Origin: Antedon mediterranea
Taxonomy: Eukaryota > Echinodermata > Crinoidea > Comatulida > Antedonidae
Reading direction: 5' to 3'
DNA: 64,000 nt
NCBI RefSeq assembly: GCF_964355755.1
Contig: NC_092679.1
Location: 23,622,432-23,686,431, forward strand
In this document: positions 1 to 11,369 of the stretch, piece by piece
Layout: every line of letters starts with the position of its first letter
Position numbering within the stretch: position 1 is the first letter of the stretch
Notes under the pieces: model-generated
Databases searched by the model: none
Seen by the model: the letters and a program-made list of their open reading frames with translations, nothing else
Told to the model about the DNA's origin: nothing
Translations under genes and position numbers: made by a program

Positions 1-380
1 ACATATACACACATATATATCCATACATATACCCATACAATACAGACACATATGCATACAATTAACATTAAAACCAAGAACGATAAAAAATATATACAAA
101 TATAATACATTAGACCTATATACACGGGCATAAAAAACCTATAAAAACTGTAATATACGCATACATACAGACAATATACTTTATTTTCATTAAAGCTTAC
201 TGAAAAAAATCTGACAGTTTTTCTTTGACGTTAGCCCATTTTTTTCTAGCATTGATAATGTTACATGCGTATTCATTCTTAATTAAATTTAAAAGTTCTA
301 TTCTGTATAGGTTTCATCGTTTATTGTACATTTCGTTTTTCAACGTTATTTATATGTTATACATGATTTATATATTAAAA

Positions 381-840
381 TCAAAAAACAGAAATTAATT
401 CATTGATGAGTTTGCTATTTGTATTTCCAGTAACTATATTAGTCCAACTTGAAAAGTTGTGTTGTGTTTCGTTAACAGGAAAACACTTAACCATCATTGA
501 ATCGAACTTTCTCCAGACTGGCTGAATTGTATTACATGTATAAAGCATATGTTTTTCCTTTTCTACTTCTATTTTACATTTTTGGCATTTATCACTATCA
601 GCTAATTTCCATAGTTTCAATTTTTTTCTACATGCTATAATCAGGGAGTTGTAAAATAAGACAACTCCCTGCTATAATTATGTGTAGCAATTTAAAGTTG
701 AATTGGGCAACTTTTACAATGTGTTTGGTGCTTTTTTTACACCATATTGTGTGCCAATTTAAATCGACACCAAATTCCTGTCCCCATTTCAATTTCAATT
801 TTAATAAAATTATAGAACTCACTAAACTTATATAATCACA
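381..840 (-). mobile_element. C-terminal fragment of an L1/Tx1-like LINE
   Basis: Two minus-strand reading frames (628-822, then 381-620) together look like the region after the reverse transcriptase of L1/Tx1-type LINEs. The first has a tryptophan-rich stretch (DLNWHTIW) followed by QFNFKLLH. The second carries a zinc-finger-like CQKC followed by EKEKHMLYTC and VWRKF, the pattern seen in zf-RVT domains. The two parts are separated by a frameshift or stop near 625-650. No catalytic RT motif is present, so this is a dead tail. The upstream end (about 780-840) is shared with 14940-15010, so it lies at the edge of the duplicated block. Confidence 0.6.
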
Positions 841-1014
841 AAAAAAAAATCACGAAATGATAGTTTTTCATACTTCAAATCATTAACATGATAATAATAT
901 ATAATAACATAAAAAATAATATACACAAGAATGTTTATTATTTTTTTTTAAAAACTTACACTGTTATAAACTAAACTTTTATTTAATGAATCCATATTTA
1001 ATCAATAGGGAGTT

Positions 1015-1165
1015 TTTGATTTCCGACGACCGATGACCAACCTAGGTCAATCGTGTCGGTCGTGGACCTACTGTAGAGTTGTGGTTTGGTGGTTGTGATG
1101 CTCAGCTACCAATTCTAGTGGCTTGGGTTTAAGTCCTGTCATGTCAGTGTTTTTCTAATGACAAT
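1015..1165 (+). repeat. Possible tRNA-derived SINE relic
   Basis: The segment contains an A-box-like GGTGGTTGTGATGCTCAGC followed about 30 nt later by a B-box-like GGGTTTAAGTCCTG, the spacing expected of a tRNA-derived head. A diverged copy with a small internal deletion lies at about 15190-15335 inside the duplicated block. No clear target duplication or tail could be defined. Confidence 0.3.
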
Positions 1166-1767
1166 AAACAATTCCAAAAACTTGTAATAAGACTTTGTTT
1201 ATGTAGAGGATCTCGTGTGTATGCTTGTCTTAATTTATGTAGAGGATCTCGTGTGTATGCTTGTCTTGTCTTTCCGCTTCAACCTTGAATTAAATAGCCA
1301 TGTAATAGTTTCATGTGATATGACGTATAGCAAAAAACAACAACCATAAAACAGAATGTTGCTATAATAGTAGTGATAGTAGTAATAGTATACACTTTTA
1401 AAATGATTTCAATCATGTGACAGTTCGTTGTGGAAGTCGAAAATAGACAGGAACAAAAATAGTTTCTTCAAATTTGATAAAAATATACATAAACAATAGA
1501 TACTGTAGACTAACTAAGATATTACAAAGAAACAAAATGATATTTAAAAAAATAAGTAAAACAATTAATTTTGAAGTAATTCTATCTTTTTCTATGAAAT
1601 GCATTCGATATGATGACATTCCTAAAGCGATTATAATGAATTCTACTTTTTTCCGAAACAAATCTTTGACAGATATGACGTGTTAAAATATTGCAAACTA
1701 ATGCTTACTAAAGGATTTACGCGCCTTTTTTTATAAGAAAAAATGGCAAAAGCTTTTCGTTTAGGTT

Positions 1768-2888
1768 TTATCTGTCAGTATTTCTAGGTCTCATTTCCTG
1801 AAGCTGTATAACAACCACAGGTCGTGTTCGATTGGTATAAGCAACGTTTGGTTTCTTATCTTTGCTTAAACAAGTAAAGCAATAGTCGATAATTGTGTAT
1901 AGATAGGGATTGACCGAGGAGTTAATTGGTATGATGAACATTGCAGAAAAAACATATATTTCCACAGGAGGTACCCACCAATCCAGTTCAGCACCAATTG
2001 CCATCAATACAATAGGAAACCAGCAACAGAAATCTGTGAAAATGAGAAACCCTATTTTTACAGCAAGTTTGATATCTTTTTTTCTTCTTCGTTTTCTGTT
2101 AGCACCTGCTGATGAGCGCTTGATAGACACGAAAATGATTACGTAACTCACAGCGATGACGATAAAACCTAAACTGTCCGATGTAGATAGCAAAAGCATA
2201 CTCCCAGCCTGGCCAGTGGCTTTTTGATAACGGCAGTGCAAGGCACACACTCTTTACTCCATAATAATTATCCCCGAAATAATACCACGCCACGTCGTCG
2301 TCGAAGTAATAATACTTGTGTTTTATGACGTTTGCTACTTCTGGAAGAAAGCTGAGCACAATCCAACACACCCATGCAATTCCGATAATAATTCTACAAT
2401 TTCTGCAACTAAGACGTTTGGTACTAAATGGATAAGCGATGTTTATAGCACGGTCGATGCTTAAAAGAATTAGTGTAAAAACCGAAGACTGACCAGAGAG
2501 AGTAGCAATGGCACCAGCAAAACTGCAAAGAAAACTATCCTTCCAATCCGATTCAAATTGTGCGTATCGACCTCTATAATGCATATCTACACTTAAAATG
2601 ATAATCAAATAGATTACCATCAGCAGGTCCGACACGGCAAGGTTGGTGATGAGTATGGTTTGCACTTTATTAATTTCGTTATCATTACTTTTGTTGTTAT
2701 CCTTTTTACACTGTCGTGATATGATAACGACTAAATTTCCAGTAACTGCTGAAATTACAATAATCCACATCAATACCCGTATGTATTCACTTTCTAGTAA
2801 GTCTTCACATGAAGCAAATGGATCTACGCCAGGATAGCAATAATCAATGTCACCCACAATGGAACATAAACATGATAAATCCGCCCAC
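1768..2888 (-). pseudogene. LGR/relaxin-receptor-like 7TM exon, frameshifted paralog
   Basis: This exon encodes the hinge and seven-transmembrane domain of a leucine-rich-repeat GPCR and is closely related to the exon at 15926-17030. A likely acceptor (TATAG on the minus strand) just above 2888 gives a phase-2 start. The hinge (CLCSIVGDIDYC, then SCEDLLESEY) and TM1 to TM5 read through from 2888 to about 2180. There, copy A has 5 nt fewer than copy B, and the frame breaks in TM5. TM6, TM7 and the tail continue in another frame from about 2170 to 1768, with CCWFPIVLM, PINSSVNPYLYT and RPRNTDR. It is most likely a pseudogene unless the indel is an assembly error. It fits with the signal-peptide and cap exons at 10.4 and 8.9 kb as one decayed gene. 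Confidence 0.85.
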
Positions 2889-2899
2889 CTATAAGAGTA

Positions 2900-3290
2900 A
2901 AGGTTAACATAATAATAAATGTTTTATCTCTAGGGTAAACATACACTGCAAACTGGACTGGAACTTGTGGAATCATGATAATAAGTAAATTATATAGTCT
3001 AATGAGAAAATGAAATAATAAGATTTTTGTATCATTACTTCTCAAATAATGTAAAAAAAAAACAACCTACAACGTCGGACGGGACATTATGAATTTTAAA
3101 TGAATGTATGAAATTAATAAACAACATTTTAATTAATAGTTTATTATTATATATAATTGAGACATAACGTAACTATATTAATTTAAAAAAAAAAGGAATG
3201 CCCCTATGAATGTTTTGCTAATGAAAGTCTAACCTGGATGCACTGTGCTACAATGATTTCGAGAAATGAGCTAGTTTAACTAGGATTTTA
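2900..3290. other. Non-coding upstream flank of 7TM exon, copy A
   Basis: AT-rich sequence shared with 17040-17560. I see no exon here other than the acceptor region of the 7TM exon. Confidence 0.5.
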
Positions 3291-3618
3291 TGGTACATGT
3301 GCATCAATTCCGCCAACTCCAGTGGCAGTTATCACTGCTCGTGTATAACAATGGATAGACAAAGGCATCAACTTATATTCGAAAAAGTAGAGATGTATTC
3401 AAGCTATGATCATCTTGAACCCACCCTTTCAACAGATTTTATTCAATACTATTCTAAAACCGATTGCAATACATGCAACTTTAAAGGTGGGCTCCGGGAA
3501 TAAAATTTCCATTCTTTTACTTGTAATAATTGTCTTATGAGAGGTGGAAATTGTAATTGGCAAAATGAATGTGAAGGCTCAATGCAAGAACAAGGCTGTC
3601 AAACTTTGCCCAGCTAGG
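3290..3618 (+). other. Unrecognised cysteine-rich coding remnant
   Basis: The frame at 3297-3503, and a second stretch to about 3618 after one stop and a frame change, hold paired cysteines: CINSANSSGSYHCSC, then DCNTCNFKGG, then CNNCLMRGGNC and NECEGSMQEQGC. The first stretch superficially resembles an EGF-like C-x-C end, but spacing is incomplete. Copy B around 17560-17640 and 18000-18065 retains the DNA but not the frame. I do not recognise the family; a transposon-encoded zinc finger is as likely as a host exon. Confidence 0.2.
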
Positions 3619-4125
3619 TAATTAGTGGTATTATCAAATTACACAATGGTAAAGGATAGGTCATTTTGTGTGTGGACCAACTTTCATGACTTGCATTAAA
3701 TAACTATACAATAAAACATAGAAATGAATAGCTATCCTCATACAATTTTGACCAATATTTACATTTATAATGGCCATTTTTTTTGGTTGTGGCCCAATTT
3801 TCAAATAGCAAAAATTACAGTAGCTAAGGAGTTTGTTTTCTATCCAATTTGAATCAGCTCATAAAATACATCGCGAGAGAAAACCAATGAGACCTCCATG
3901 GAATAAACATTGTACAACTAGACAAAACACAATGATATTATTACATTTTGTGATAATTGTCCAGTATAACAAATGTTGAAATGACAGGGCATGTTTTAAA
4001 AGGCTACTGAGAAGAAATGGATATAATTTGAGCAAAGTTAGGAGGCTCATTCTAGTAGCCAGGCTTAGCCTAGCTAAGTTAAGCATAGCCTAGCCAAGAC
4101 CAGGGCATGTTTAGCATCAGTAGAG

Positions 4126-5203
4126 GGGTGTCACGAAACCTAAGACCACGAAAGCTCAGACCCCTAAGACCTAAGATCACGAAAGCTAAGACCCAACACC
4201 TAAGATTACAAATACTAAGATATACTACAGCTTAAAAACAATACTTGTTTATCCATACATAATTTTAAACACAGTAGGTTTCATTTATTACCATAAATAT
4301 AATTTAATACTACCGCAAAACATAGATAAACTCACATTATTTTCGCCCGTTGAGTAAATGTATATTTTTTACTTTACAACAAACAAACTTGACGGGTTGT
4401 TTGTTGGTATATATTTACTCCATTGTGTTGGTTCAGAGGATGTTTTTCTTACGCACCTGCCTTTCTTGTATTTTGACTCCAAATTTGTTGACTAACTTTA
4501 TCCTGAACACCACACTTTAAAATTAGGACTTATAAGTACTTTCAGAAGGAGAAACACATAATAACAAATAAATAAATCCTTTAAATTGATGATTTTACAG
4601 ATGTGTTTCTTTGTATACTGTAATGTAACTCCTCGAGCTCCCACCATGCTCAATGTTTTTGTTTCTATGGAGCGCCAAAAGAGCAACAATAATAGTACAA
4701 GCATAAAAACAGAAAGAAAACGAAACAAAAAACTTATCATGATTTTTAAATTAAAATTTATTTGCCAGTATTTATTTCTTCGTACTTGCATGATTATACT
4801 ATTATCATTACAATTTTAATTTTACATTGTTCCATCCACACTGTAGATGAACTCCACAGAGTTTTCAGCCCTCTATATAATTTTTGCTCTTTTGACGTTC
4901 CATAGAAACAAAAACATTGAACATGGGGTAGGCCTACTGTAGTACTGTATGCTAGTCATTCTGTGTGCGAGAAAAACGTCTGTAAAATCATCAATTTAAA
5001 AATGTATTTGTTACTTTTTATGTGATTCTTTTTCATGAAAGTGCCAATTCTAATGTGTGGTATTCAGAATAAAATGTTGGGAGTTAAAATACAAGGCAGG
5101 TGCGAAAGATAAATATTTGTAATCTTAGGTCTTGGGTCTTAGCTTTCGTGATCTTAGGTCTTAGGGGGTCTGAGCTTTCGTGGTCTTAGGTTTTGTGACA
5201 CCC
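4126..5203. mobile_element. Foldback/MULE-like element with 10-bp target duplication
   Basis: The ends are inverted copies. The left starts GGGTGTCACGAAACCTAAG and the right ends with its complement, ACACCC at 5203, and homology continues inward for hundreds of bases (for example 4640-4675 against 4896-4935). The flanks carry a direct repeat ATCAGTAGAG at 4116-4125 and 5204-5213. Target duplications of 9-11 bp are typical of Mutator-like elements; foldback elements are similar. No transposase is present, so it is non-autonomous. The internal ORFs on both strands are shadows of the inverted repeat. Confidence 0.7.
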
Positions 5204-5293
5204 ATCAGTAGAGGTATCATATACCGATACCGATACGCTGCCAAGTTAGAATAATCCACCTAGTGAATATTCCTTAAATTTTATAAATGTTGA

Positions 5294-5584
5294 TGTAAAT
5301 ACCATTAAAAGGAAGCTTTATAATTTGCCAGAAAAAAATTTAGATGTTTTAGATTTTGATAGTGAATTGTTAAGGTTAGCAGCTCCATACATTGCTTATC
5401 CATTGTGTCATATTGTGAATCTCTCTCTCAAGTCTGGTCTTGTCCCAGCTGATTGGAAAGTAGCAAGGACAACTCCTATATATAAAGGAAAGGGTAGTAA
5501 AGACAGTACAGACCAATATCTGTCGTTGCTCATATCGCAAAGATTATTGAGAGAGTGGTTCAGGAACAAATCATTTCTTTTCTT
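5294..5584 (+). mobile_element. LINE reverse-transcriptase fragment, 5' half of a split element
   Basis: The plus strand encodes the early RT fingers region: IVNLSLKSGLVPADWKVA, then a TTPIYKGKGSK loop and a damaged YRPIS-like motif. The frame shifts around 5510-5540. It stops at 5584, where a minus-strand LINE has inserted, and the RT resumes near 7365. The element is 5'-truncated and dead. Confidence 0.75.
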
Positions 5585-7360
5585 CAATTCAATTCATCGA
5601 CATTTTTATTCCATAATCAAAATAAAAACATATACAAATACAATACAAATAATAAGATAATGGAATGGGATACAAAATAAGCACAAGTGCTTTAAGCATG
5701 TAACCCTAACAAAAAGATCAAACAATTAGTACAAACAAAAAGAACAAACCAAAATAACATAATGTGATTTACTTAACTTAAATATTTCTATTGTTATAAT
5801 ATTGCTTTAATCTCTGTTTAAACAAACTTAAAGTGGGGGATTGTTTTATATAGTCTGTTAAATTGTTCCAAATATGTGTTCCTTGGTAGGAAATACATTG
5901 CTGTCCGACTTTGGTGCGTTTTAGTTGTGGACAGTAGTTTGACCTGTTTCTAGTTGAGTAATTATGGAATGAGGCAGATGTACTAAATAAGTTATTAAAT
6001 GATTCAGGTAATAGATTATGTTTATATTGATACATAAATATAGCAGTGTGTTTCGTATAAAGGTCAAACATATTTAATGTTTGGGTTGAAATAAAAAGTG
6101 GATGAGAAGGATGCATAAAATGAACATGACAAATATTTCTAAGTGCTTTTTTCTGGAGAATATGTATACGGTTTAAGTTTGTAGCAGAAGTAGCACCCCA
6201 TACTGTGATAGCATACGTTATTCTAGGTAATATAAGTGCATTGTATACCGTTAACAAGATTTTACTTGATAACATAGACTTCACTTTGTTTAAGACACCA
6301 ATTATTCTAGAAATACTGTTTGCTACCTCATTTACATGAAAATTAAACGATAAAGTTTCATCCAGAAATAAGCCTAGAAATTTAACTTCAATAGCTTTTA
6401 CTATACATTCATTTCCCATCCTCAATTCTAGTGAGGTAGTGTCAGCTGACTTATTTCTAGCCTTAAATATAACAAATTTTGATTTGTTTACATTTAGCGT
6501 TAATTTGTTAGCAATAAACCAGTCCGAAAGTATAGATAACTCCTGGTTCATTGTATCAAAAGCTTGAGTAATATCATTGTGACTATAAAACACATTTGTG
6601 TCATCTGCATACATAATCATGTCTACATGGTTACATGCTAGACTAATATCATTAATGAATATAAGAAATAATAATGGACCCAATATGGATCCCTGAGGAA
6701 CTCCAGTGTTTACTGTCATTTTACTAGAATGCAGTATTAACAATAAATTTGTATTGTAGTCTTTTTTAAAGATAGTTTGAGAACCAGTTTAGCGGAACTC
6801 CTCTTATACCATAAAATCTTAACTTATCTAATAATATATCATGATCGATTGTATCAAACGCTTTTGATAAATCAAGGAAAACTCCTAGTGTGAACTCTTT
6901 ATTCTCAATAGCGTTTGTGATTTTTTCAATCGTTTGTATTAAAGCATGACTAGTTGAATGGTGTTGTCTAAATCCATACTGTGTTTTACTCAGTACGTTA
7001 TATTTTGAGAGGTAACAAATCGTTTGATCATACACAATCCTCTCAAATATTTTGGAAAAAAAGGGTAAAATGGAAATAGGCCGATAATTATTTATATCGG
7101 AGATGTCACCATTCTTAAATACCGGGATAACTTTAGCAATTTTTATATCAGCCGGGACACAGCCCGATGATAATGACGTATTAATAATATGCAATAAAGG
7201 TTTTAAAATAAACGGGGAAGCAGATTTTATGAGTTGGGCACTTATACCATCATGGCCAGGAGAAGTATTTTTTGTGTTTTTAATATAGTGGTTAAGTTCA
7301 TGTTCAGTAACAGGCTTAAAAAACATTGAAGAGGTAAAATTTCTTAGTTTCTTAGTTTGT
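5585..7360 (-). mobile_element. CR1-like LINE, 5'-truncated, inserted in another LINE
   Basis: Minus-strand ORFs 6766-7326 and 5778-6743 encode one RT domain split by a single frameshift in an A-run near 6765. Motifs in order are [74 protein letters not shown] and the catalytic YADDTNVF. The C-terminal tail ends SLFKQRLKQYY. The 3' end near 5585 is rich in GAATTGAA-type repeats, as in CR1 tails. The endonuclease is missing. The insertion splits the plus-strand LINE of 5294-8400. Confidence 0.85.
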
Positions 7361-7364
7361 TTGA

Positions 7365-8400
7365 TTTAATTAACATTGATCAATTTGCCCTTTTGAAAAA
7401 CCATTCTACTGTAACATGCTTGCACAGAGTAGTTGATGATTGGTAAGAAGGTTTTAATGACTCAGAGGTCGTCGGCGCTTGTTTAGATATATCCAAGTGC
7501 TTTGACACGATAGATCACTCAATTTTGTTATTTAAGCTTTACAAATATGGTTTCCATGAAAATGTTGTTTACTGGTTTAGTAATTACTTAAAAACAGAAA
7601 ACAGTTTGTATACTGTAACAATAACAAATCTACACTTAAGGAAGTGTCCTGGGACCCATCCTGTTTCTCATTTTCATAAATGATATTTCGCAGTCTATAG
7701 TAAATGGAACTTGCAGCGTTTTTGCTGATGATGTTGTGGTTTACACCTCAGGTGATACTGCTAAGATAGTAAATGATTCATAAAATAATTATTGATAACA
7801 TTGGCAAATGGTATGATGACAACCACCTCTCTATAAATACAGAAAAAACAAAGGTTATGTTACTAAGAAACAATCATACAGCTGACAGTAATGATTTAAA
7901 TATACAAATTGGAACCAGTTTAAGTAAACCGTTACTAGAAACTCTATATATAAGTACAATTTAGCCTTGTAGTGATTATGCTATAACAGTCTGGGGAAAT
8001 ACGATAGAGTTAAACAAAAATATTTTAAAGCGACATAAAAAAAGAGCTGCTCGAATTGTAACTAACAACTTCGATTATATTAATGTAAGGGGTGACAACA
8101 TCATCCAGAACCTATCGTGGCAAACTCTTGAAGAGAAACGAGATTTCTCCCTAGCATGTCTAATGTATAAATGTGTTTACGGCATTGCACCAATTAGATT
8201 AGTAAATGAAATTTCACACCCACTTAACACGTGGAGTAGAAAATTTGAATTTAACAATACATAAATACACCCTTAGTAAAATGAATTCGTCCTTTAAAGT
8301 TGCAGGCGCAAAAATATGGAACAGTTTACCAATTGATATTAAATCGGCACCAACAATTACGTCCTTTAAGGCTAGATACAAATCTCATTTCTTTTCATAA
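7365..8400 (+). mobile_element. LINE reverse-transcriptase fragment, 3' half of the split element
   Basis: This stretch continues the RT interrupted at 5584: QFALLKNHST, then a GACLDISKCFDTIDHSIL motif, YKYGFHENVVYWFSNYL, a damaged SGVPQGS region near 7640, FADDVVVYTSG and WYDDNHLSINTEKTKVM. Multiple frameshifts and stops occur. The C-terminal piece (8206-8400) has KVAGAKIWNSLP. It is decayed throughout. Confidence 0.75.
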
Positions 8401-8509
8401 ACACTGTATTATATTTAATTAAGTTTCTCTTTTGTATATTTTGATTAAGACAGGACCACAATGTAAAACAGATACACTGTTATCTGATTGTTTTATCCTG
8501 TATAAATAT

Positions 8510-8780
8510 ATTATTCACACCCACTTAACACGTGGAGTAGAAAATTTGAATGTAACAATACCTAAATACACCCTAAAAATGAATTCGTCCTTTAAAGTTG
8601 CAGGCGCAAAAATATGGAACAGTTTACCAATTAATATTAAATCGACACCAACAATTACGTCCTTTAAGGCTAGATACAAATCTCATTTCTTTTCATAAAC
8701 ACTGTATTATATTTAATTAAGTTTCTCTTTTGTATATTTTGATTAAGACAGGACCACAATGTAAAACAGATACACTATAG
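8510..8780 (+). repeat. Direct duplication of the LINE 3' end
   Basis: Bases about 8510-8780 repeat 8200-8480 (end of the LINE ORF and 3'UTR) with few differences. The protein piece MNSSFKVAGAKIWNSLP appears twice. This is a tandem duplication of the LINE tail. Confidence 0.85.
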
Positions 8781-8836
8781 CAACACATAGTCGGTAGATA
8801 TAAGGTAAAGAAGACAATTAACGATAGGCTACTTAC

Positions 8837-8954
8837 AGTCCTTTAACTGAAGTATAATTGTTATACTCGACAAGCTGTGCATGTTTATGTTTATTCCATC
8901 CGGTACATTGTACGCAATGGTGCTCTAATCCATTACAAGTTGGTCGACAATAAA
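8837..8954 (-). CDS. LRR N-terminal cap (LRRNT) exon of LGR-like gene, copy A
   Basis: Minus-strand exon of 118 nt with acceptor TTATTTGACAG and donor GTAAGT. It enters in phase 1 and leaves in phase 2. It encodes a short cysteine-rich cap (YCRPTC, then HHCVQCTGWN) followed by HAQLVEYNNYTSVKGL, where the final L is completed by the next LRR exon. It is homologous to the cap at 60804-60945, which shares HAQLVEF and the same phases. Its phase-1 entry fits the signal-peptide exon at 10404-10461. No intact LRR exon is visible between here and the 7TM exon at 2888, where LINEs and a foldback element now sit. It is inferred to belong to the decayed paralog. Confidence 0.6.
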
Positions 8955-9100
8955 CTGTCAAATAACCAGAGTACAAACACGTCCACCATGGAAATTATAA
9001 ATACAAGATATTGGGCTTCTTGCATTGGGCAGGAATAAGTAGCCTTAAAATGAAGTATACAGATAATAAACTAATACAAATTAGTATTAATACTAATAAT

Positions 9101-9856
9101 ATTTACCATTCATTATGATCATTTACCATTCATTATGATCATTTAACATTCATTATGATCATTTAACATTCATTATGATCATTTAACATTCATTATGATC
9201 ATTTAACATTCATTATGATCATTTAACATTCATTATGATCATTTAACATTCATTATGATCATTTAACATTCATTATGATCATTTAACATTCAGTATGATC
9301 ATTTAACATTCAGTATGATCATTTAACATTCAGTATGATCATTTAACATTCAGTATGATCATTTAACATTCAGTATGATCATTTAACATTCAGTATGATC
9401 ATTTAACATTCAGTATAATCATTTAACATTCAGTATAATCATTTAACATTCAGTATGATCATTTAACATTCAGTATGATCATTTAACATTCAGTATGATC
9501 ATTTAACATTCAGTATGATCATTTAACATTCAGTATGATCATTTAACATTCAGTATGATCATTTAACATTCAGTATGATCATTTAACATTCAGTATGATC
9601 ATTTAACATTCAGTATGATCATTTAACATTCAGTATGATCATTTAACATTCAGTATGATCATTTAACATTCAGTATGATCATTTAACATTCTCTATGATC
9701 ATTTAACATTCTCTATGATCATTTAACATTCTCTATGATCATTTAACATTCTTTATGATCATTTAACATTCTTTATGATCATTTAACATTCTTTATGATC
9801 ATTTAACATTCTTTATGATCATTTAACATTCTTTATGATCATTTAATATTCATTAT
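9101..9856. repeat. 20-bp satellite array, 37 units
   Basis: Perfectly phased 20-bp units ATTTAACATTCATTATGATC and variants. Order of variants: 9 units with CATTATGATC (the first two with ACCATT), 20 with CAGTATGATC or CAGTATAATC, 3 with CTCTATGATC and 5 with CTTTATGATC, then a partial unit. Variants occur in contiguous blocks, showing local homogenisation. Confidence 0.98.
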
Positions 9857-10040
9857 CTAAAAACTTGTGTATAAAGTTGATCAAAATTTGATTATATTAA
9901 CATCATACTCATAATAATAACTGGTAAATAATAAAAGGATAACATTAAAAGAAAACTGTGAAATACTGTTAATGAAAGGTTTGTTGTTTAATTAATTAAA
10001 ATAATATAAAAATATAGGCTATTCAAGTGAATCCAACTTG

Positions 10041-10198
10041 AAGCTCTGTCTACACTATCAAACTATCTTGATAAGAAAGGTGTGATGTGCCTAAATATGA
10101 GAGTGATATGCTTAAATATGGTAATGATATGACACCATCATGTCTATATATGGGCACACTGTTTTGTCACATAAAGTTTGATAGTGTAGACAGAGCTT
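10041..10198. mobile_element. MITE, 158 bp, AAGCTCTGTCTACA termini
   Basis: The ends AAGCTCTGTCTACACTATCA and its inverted complement are perfect over about 20 bp. The interior holds short ATATGG-type repeats. The flanks share TTG (possible 3-bp target duplication). A relative with the same ends and interior lies at 35441-36155. Confidence 0.8.
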
Positions 10199-10403
10199 TT
10201 GGTACCAGCAGCACAAGATATAAAGGGTGAGGAATAGTGGTTGGCCGTAGAGTTAAAACTAAAGTATTTCTTAATAGGGGTATTTCCTGAATAATGGTGT
10301 CCGATTGGTCTAAATTAAATTTCTAAGACAGCTCCCTAAATATCATATTATTATTATTATATTATAATTAATATAATATATTAAGAAAGTAATGCAATCG
10401 TAC

Positions 10404-10461
10404 CTGAACATCTAGAAAACGGCAACATCGCCAATATCATGATGGTTTGAAAGATGAACAT
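10404..10461 (-). CDS. Candidate signal-peptide exon of LGR-like gene, copy A
   Basis: On the minus strand an ATG with A at -3 opens MFIFQTIMILAMLPFSRCS, 19 residues with a hydrophobic core ending in a small-residue cleavage region. A donor GTACGA follows after one extra base (phase 1). The next cap exon (8837-8954) begins with two bases, so the joint restores a valine codon followed by YCRPTC. The phase match with a secreted-type N-terminus is the reason for the call. The donor is not the strongest consensus and no transcript is available. Confidence 0.5.
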
Positions 10462-10504
10462 CTTTTTACGCAATTCTGTATAAACGCTATATGAATAGTC
10501 AAAT

Positions 10505-10960
10505 TAAACTTTATCTCTGAGAGTCCGCTCATTTTATGAAAACAAATTTACTTACAGGTTCTTTTTATCATTAAGTTTAGTAAGTTTTAATAATTTAGAT
10601 AAATCACTTCACAGTATTTGGTCTAAAGTAGGTGTAATTGTTAATGTTAATACTTAATAGATTTAAATTTCAAAACATTAATATTAAATGTACAAAGAGG
10701 TTATATACCTCTATTGAACAATGATAAATAAACAGCTTACAGGCCTTGGTTACTTTTGAAAGTTCCCGGCAATTTGAGGCAAACTAAGGAAGTTACGTTT
10801 TGACACACTTAATATAAACCTGTTTAATTCGATATGCCATGCTATAATGTTCACATCTTTATTCTGGTTTCTATCCATCGCGCACAAATCGTTCGCCTTG
10901 TATTATATTCAATATTTTAAATAATTATTTTGGTACAAGAGTATTTATGAATTTAATGTC
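10505..10960. repeat. Diverged direct duplication, unit 1
   Basis: This stretch resembles 11370-11990 in the same orientation. Shared landmarks are ATAAATCACTT/ATAAACCACTT, GTTAATGTTAATA, TTATATACCTC and TTTATTCTGGTTT. No coding content recognised. Confidence 0.6.
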
Positions 10961-11149
10961 ACATTTACAATATTGTCTAGATATCATATGACAAAGAAAT
11001 TTCTATGCGGTTTTGATGATTGCTTGGTAACACTGTTTCCAGAATCCAGACACCCAATGAAATTTAAGAACCATAACTTTTGTGAGAAAACACTGGGTCT
11101 TCTCTAATTAAAAAAAAGACAGTTAATTTAAGCAACGAAACGACAGCGC

Positions 11150-11345
11150 TAGTGTACAATGTCCGTATGTTACCGCTGTTTACCTGCTAGGCCTACAGAA
11201 ATAAAGCCTAGCTACGCCAAATACCGTCTACAAGAGAATTCGACGCGAGCTACAGGTAGTGCATTGTTTTTCTCGTTTTATCCATAGAACAAAAAAATTA
11301 AGACAAGGAATTACCTGGTTTTTAAAGCAATGTAATCATTAAATG
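11150..11345. repeat. Fragment related to the TTAA element at 30791-32215
   Basis: CCGCTGTTTACC, CTAGGCCTA, GCGAGCTAC, GGTAGTGCATTGTTT and the AAGACAAGGAAT stretch match 32000-32140 in order. No terminal inverted repeat or flanking TTAA could be defined here. Confidence 0.55.
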
Positions 11346-11369
11346 TATTATTATTATCCAAAACTGCAA

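Larger units (their letters stand above)
780..3490. repeat. Segmental duplication, copy A (contains broken 7TM exon)
   Basis: This stretch is matched almost along its full length by 14935-18065 in the same orientation: the SINE-like sequence, the 7TM exon, the sequence upstream of it and the short block around 3290-3490. Copy B carries a 0.34-kb LINE tail insertion that copy A lacks. The duplication explains why two receptor exons lie about 14 kb apart. Divergence is visible at many positions, so it is not very recent. Confidence 0.85.

Noticed and set aside
9101-9856. CRISPR-like regular spacing
   Set aside because: Units are contiguous 20-bp tandem repeats without spacers, and the window is clearly animal DNA.
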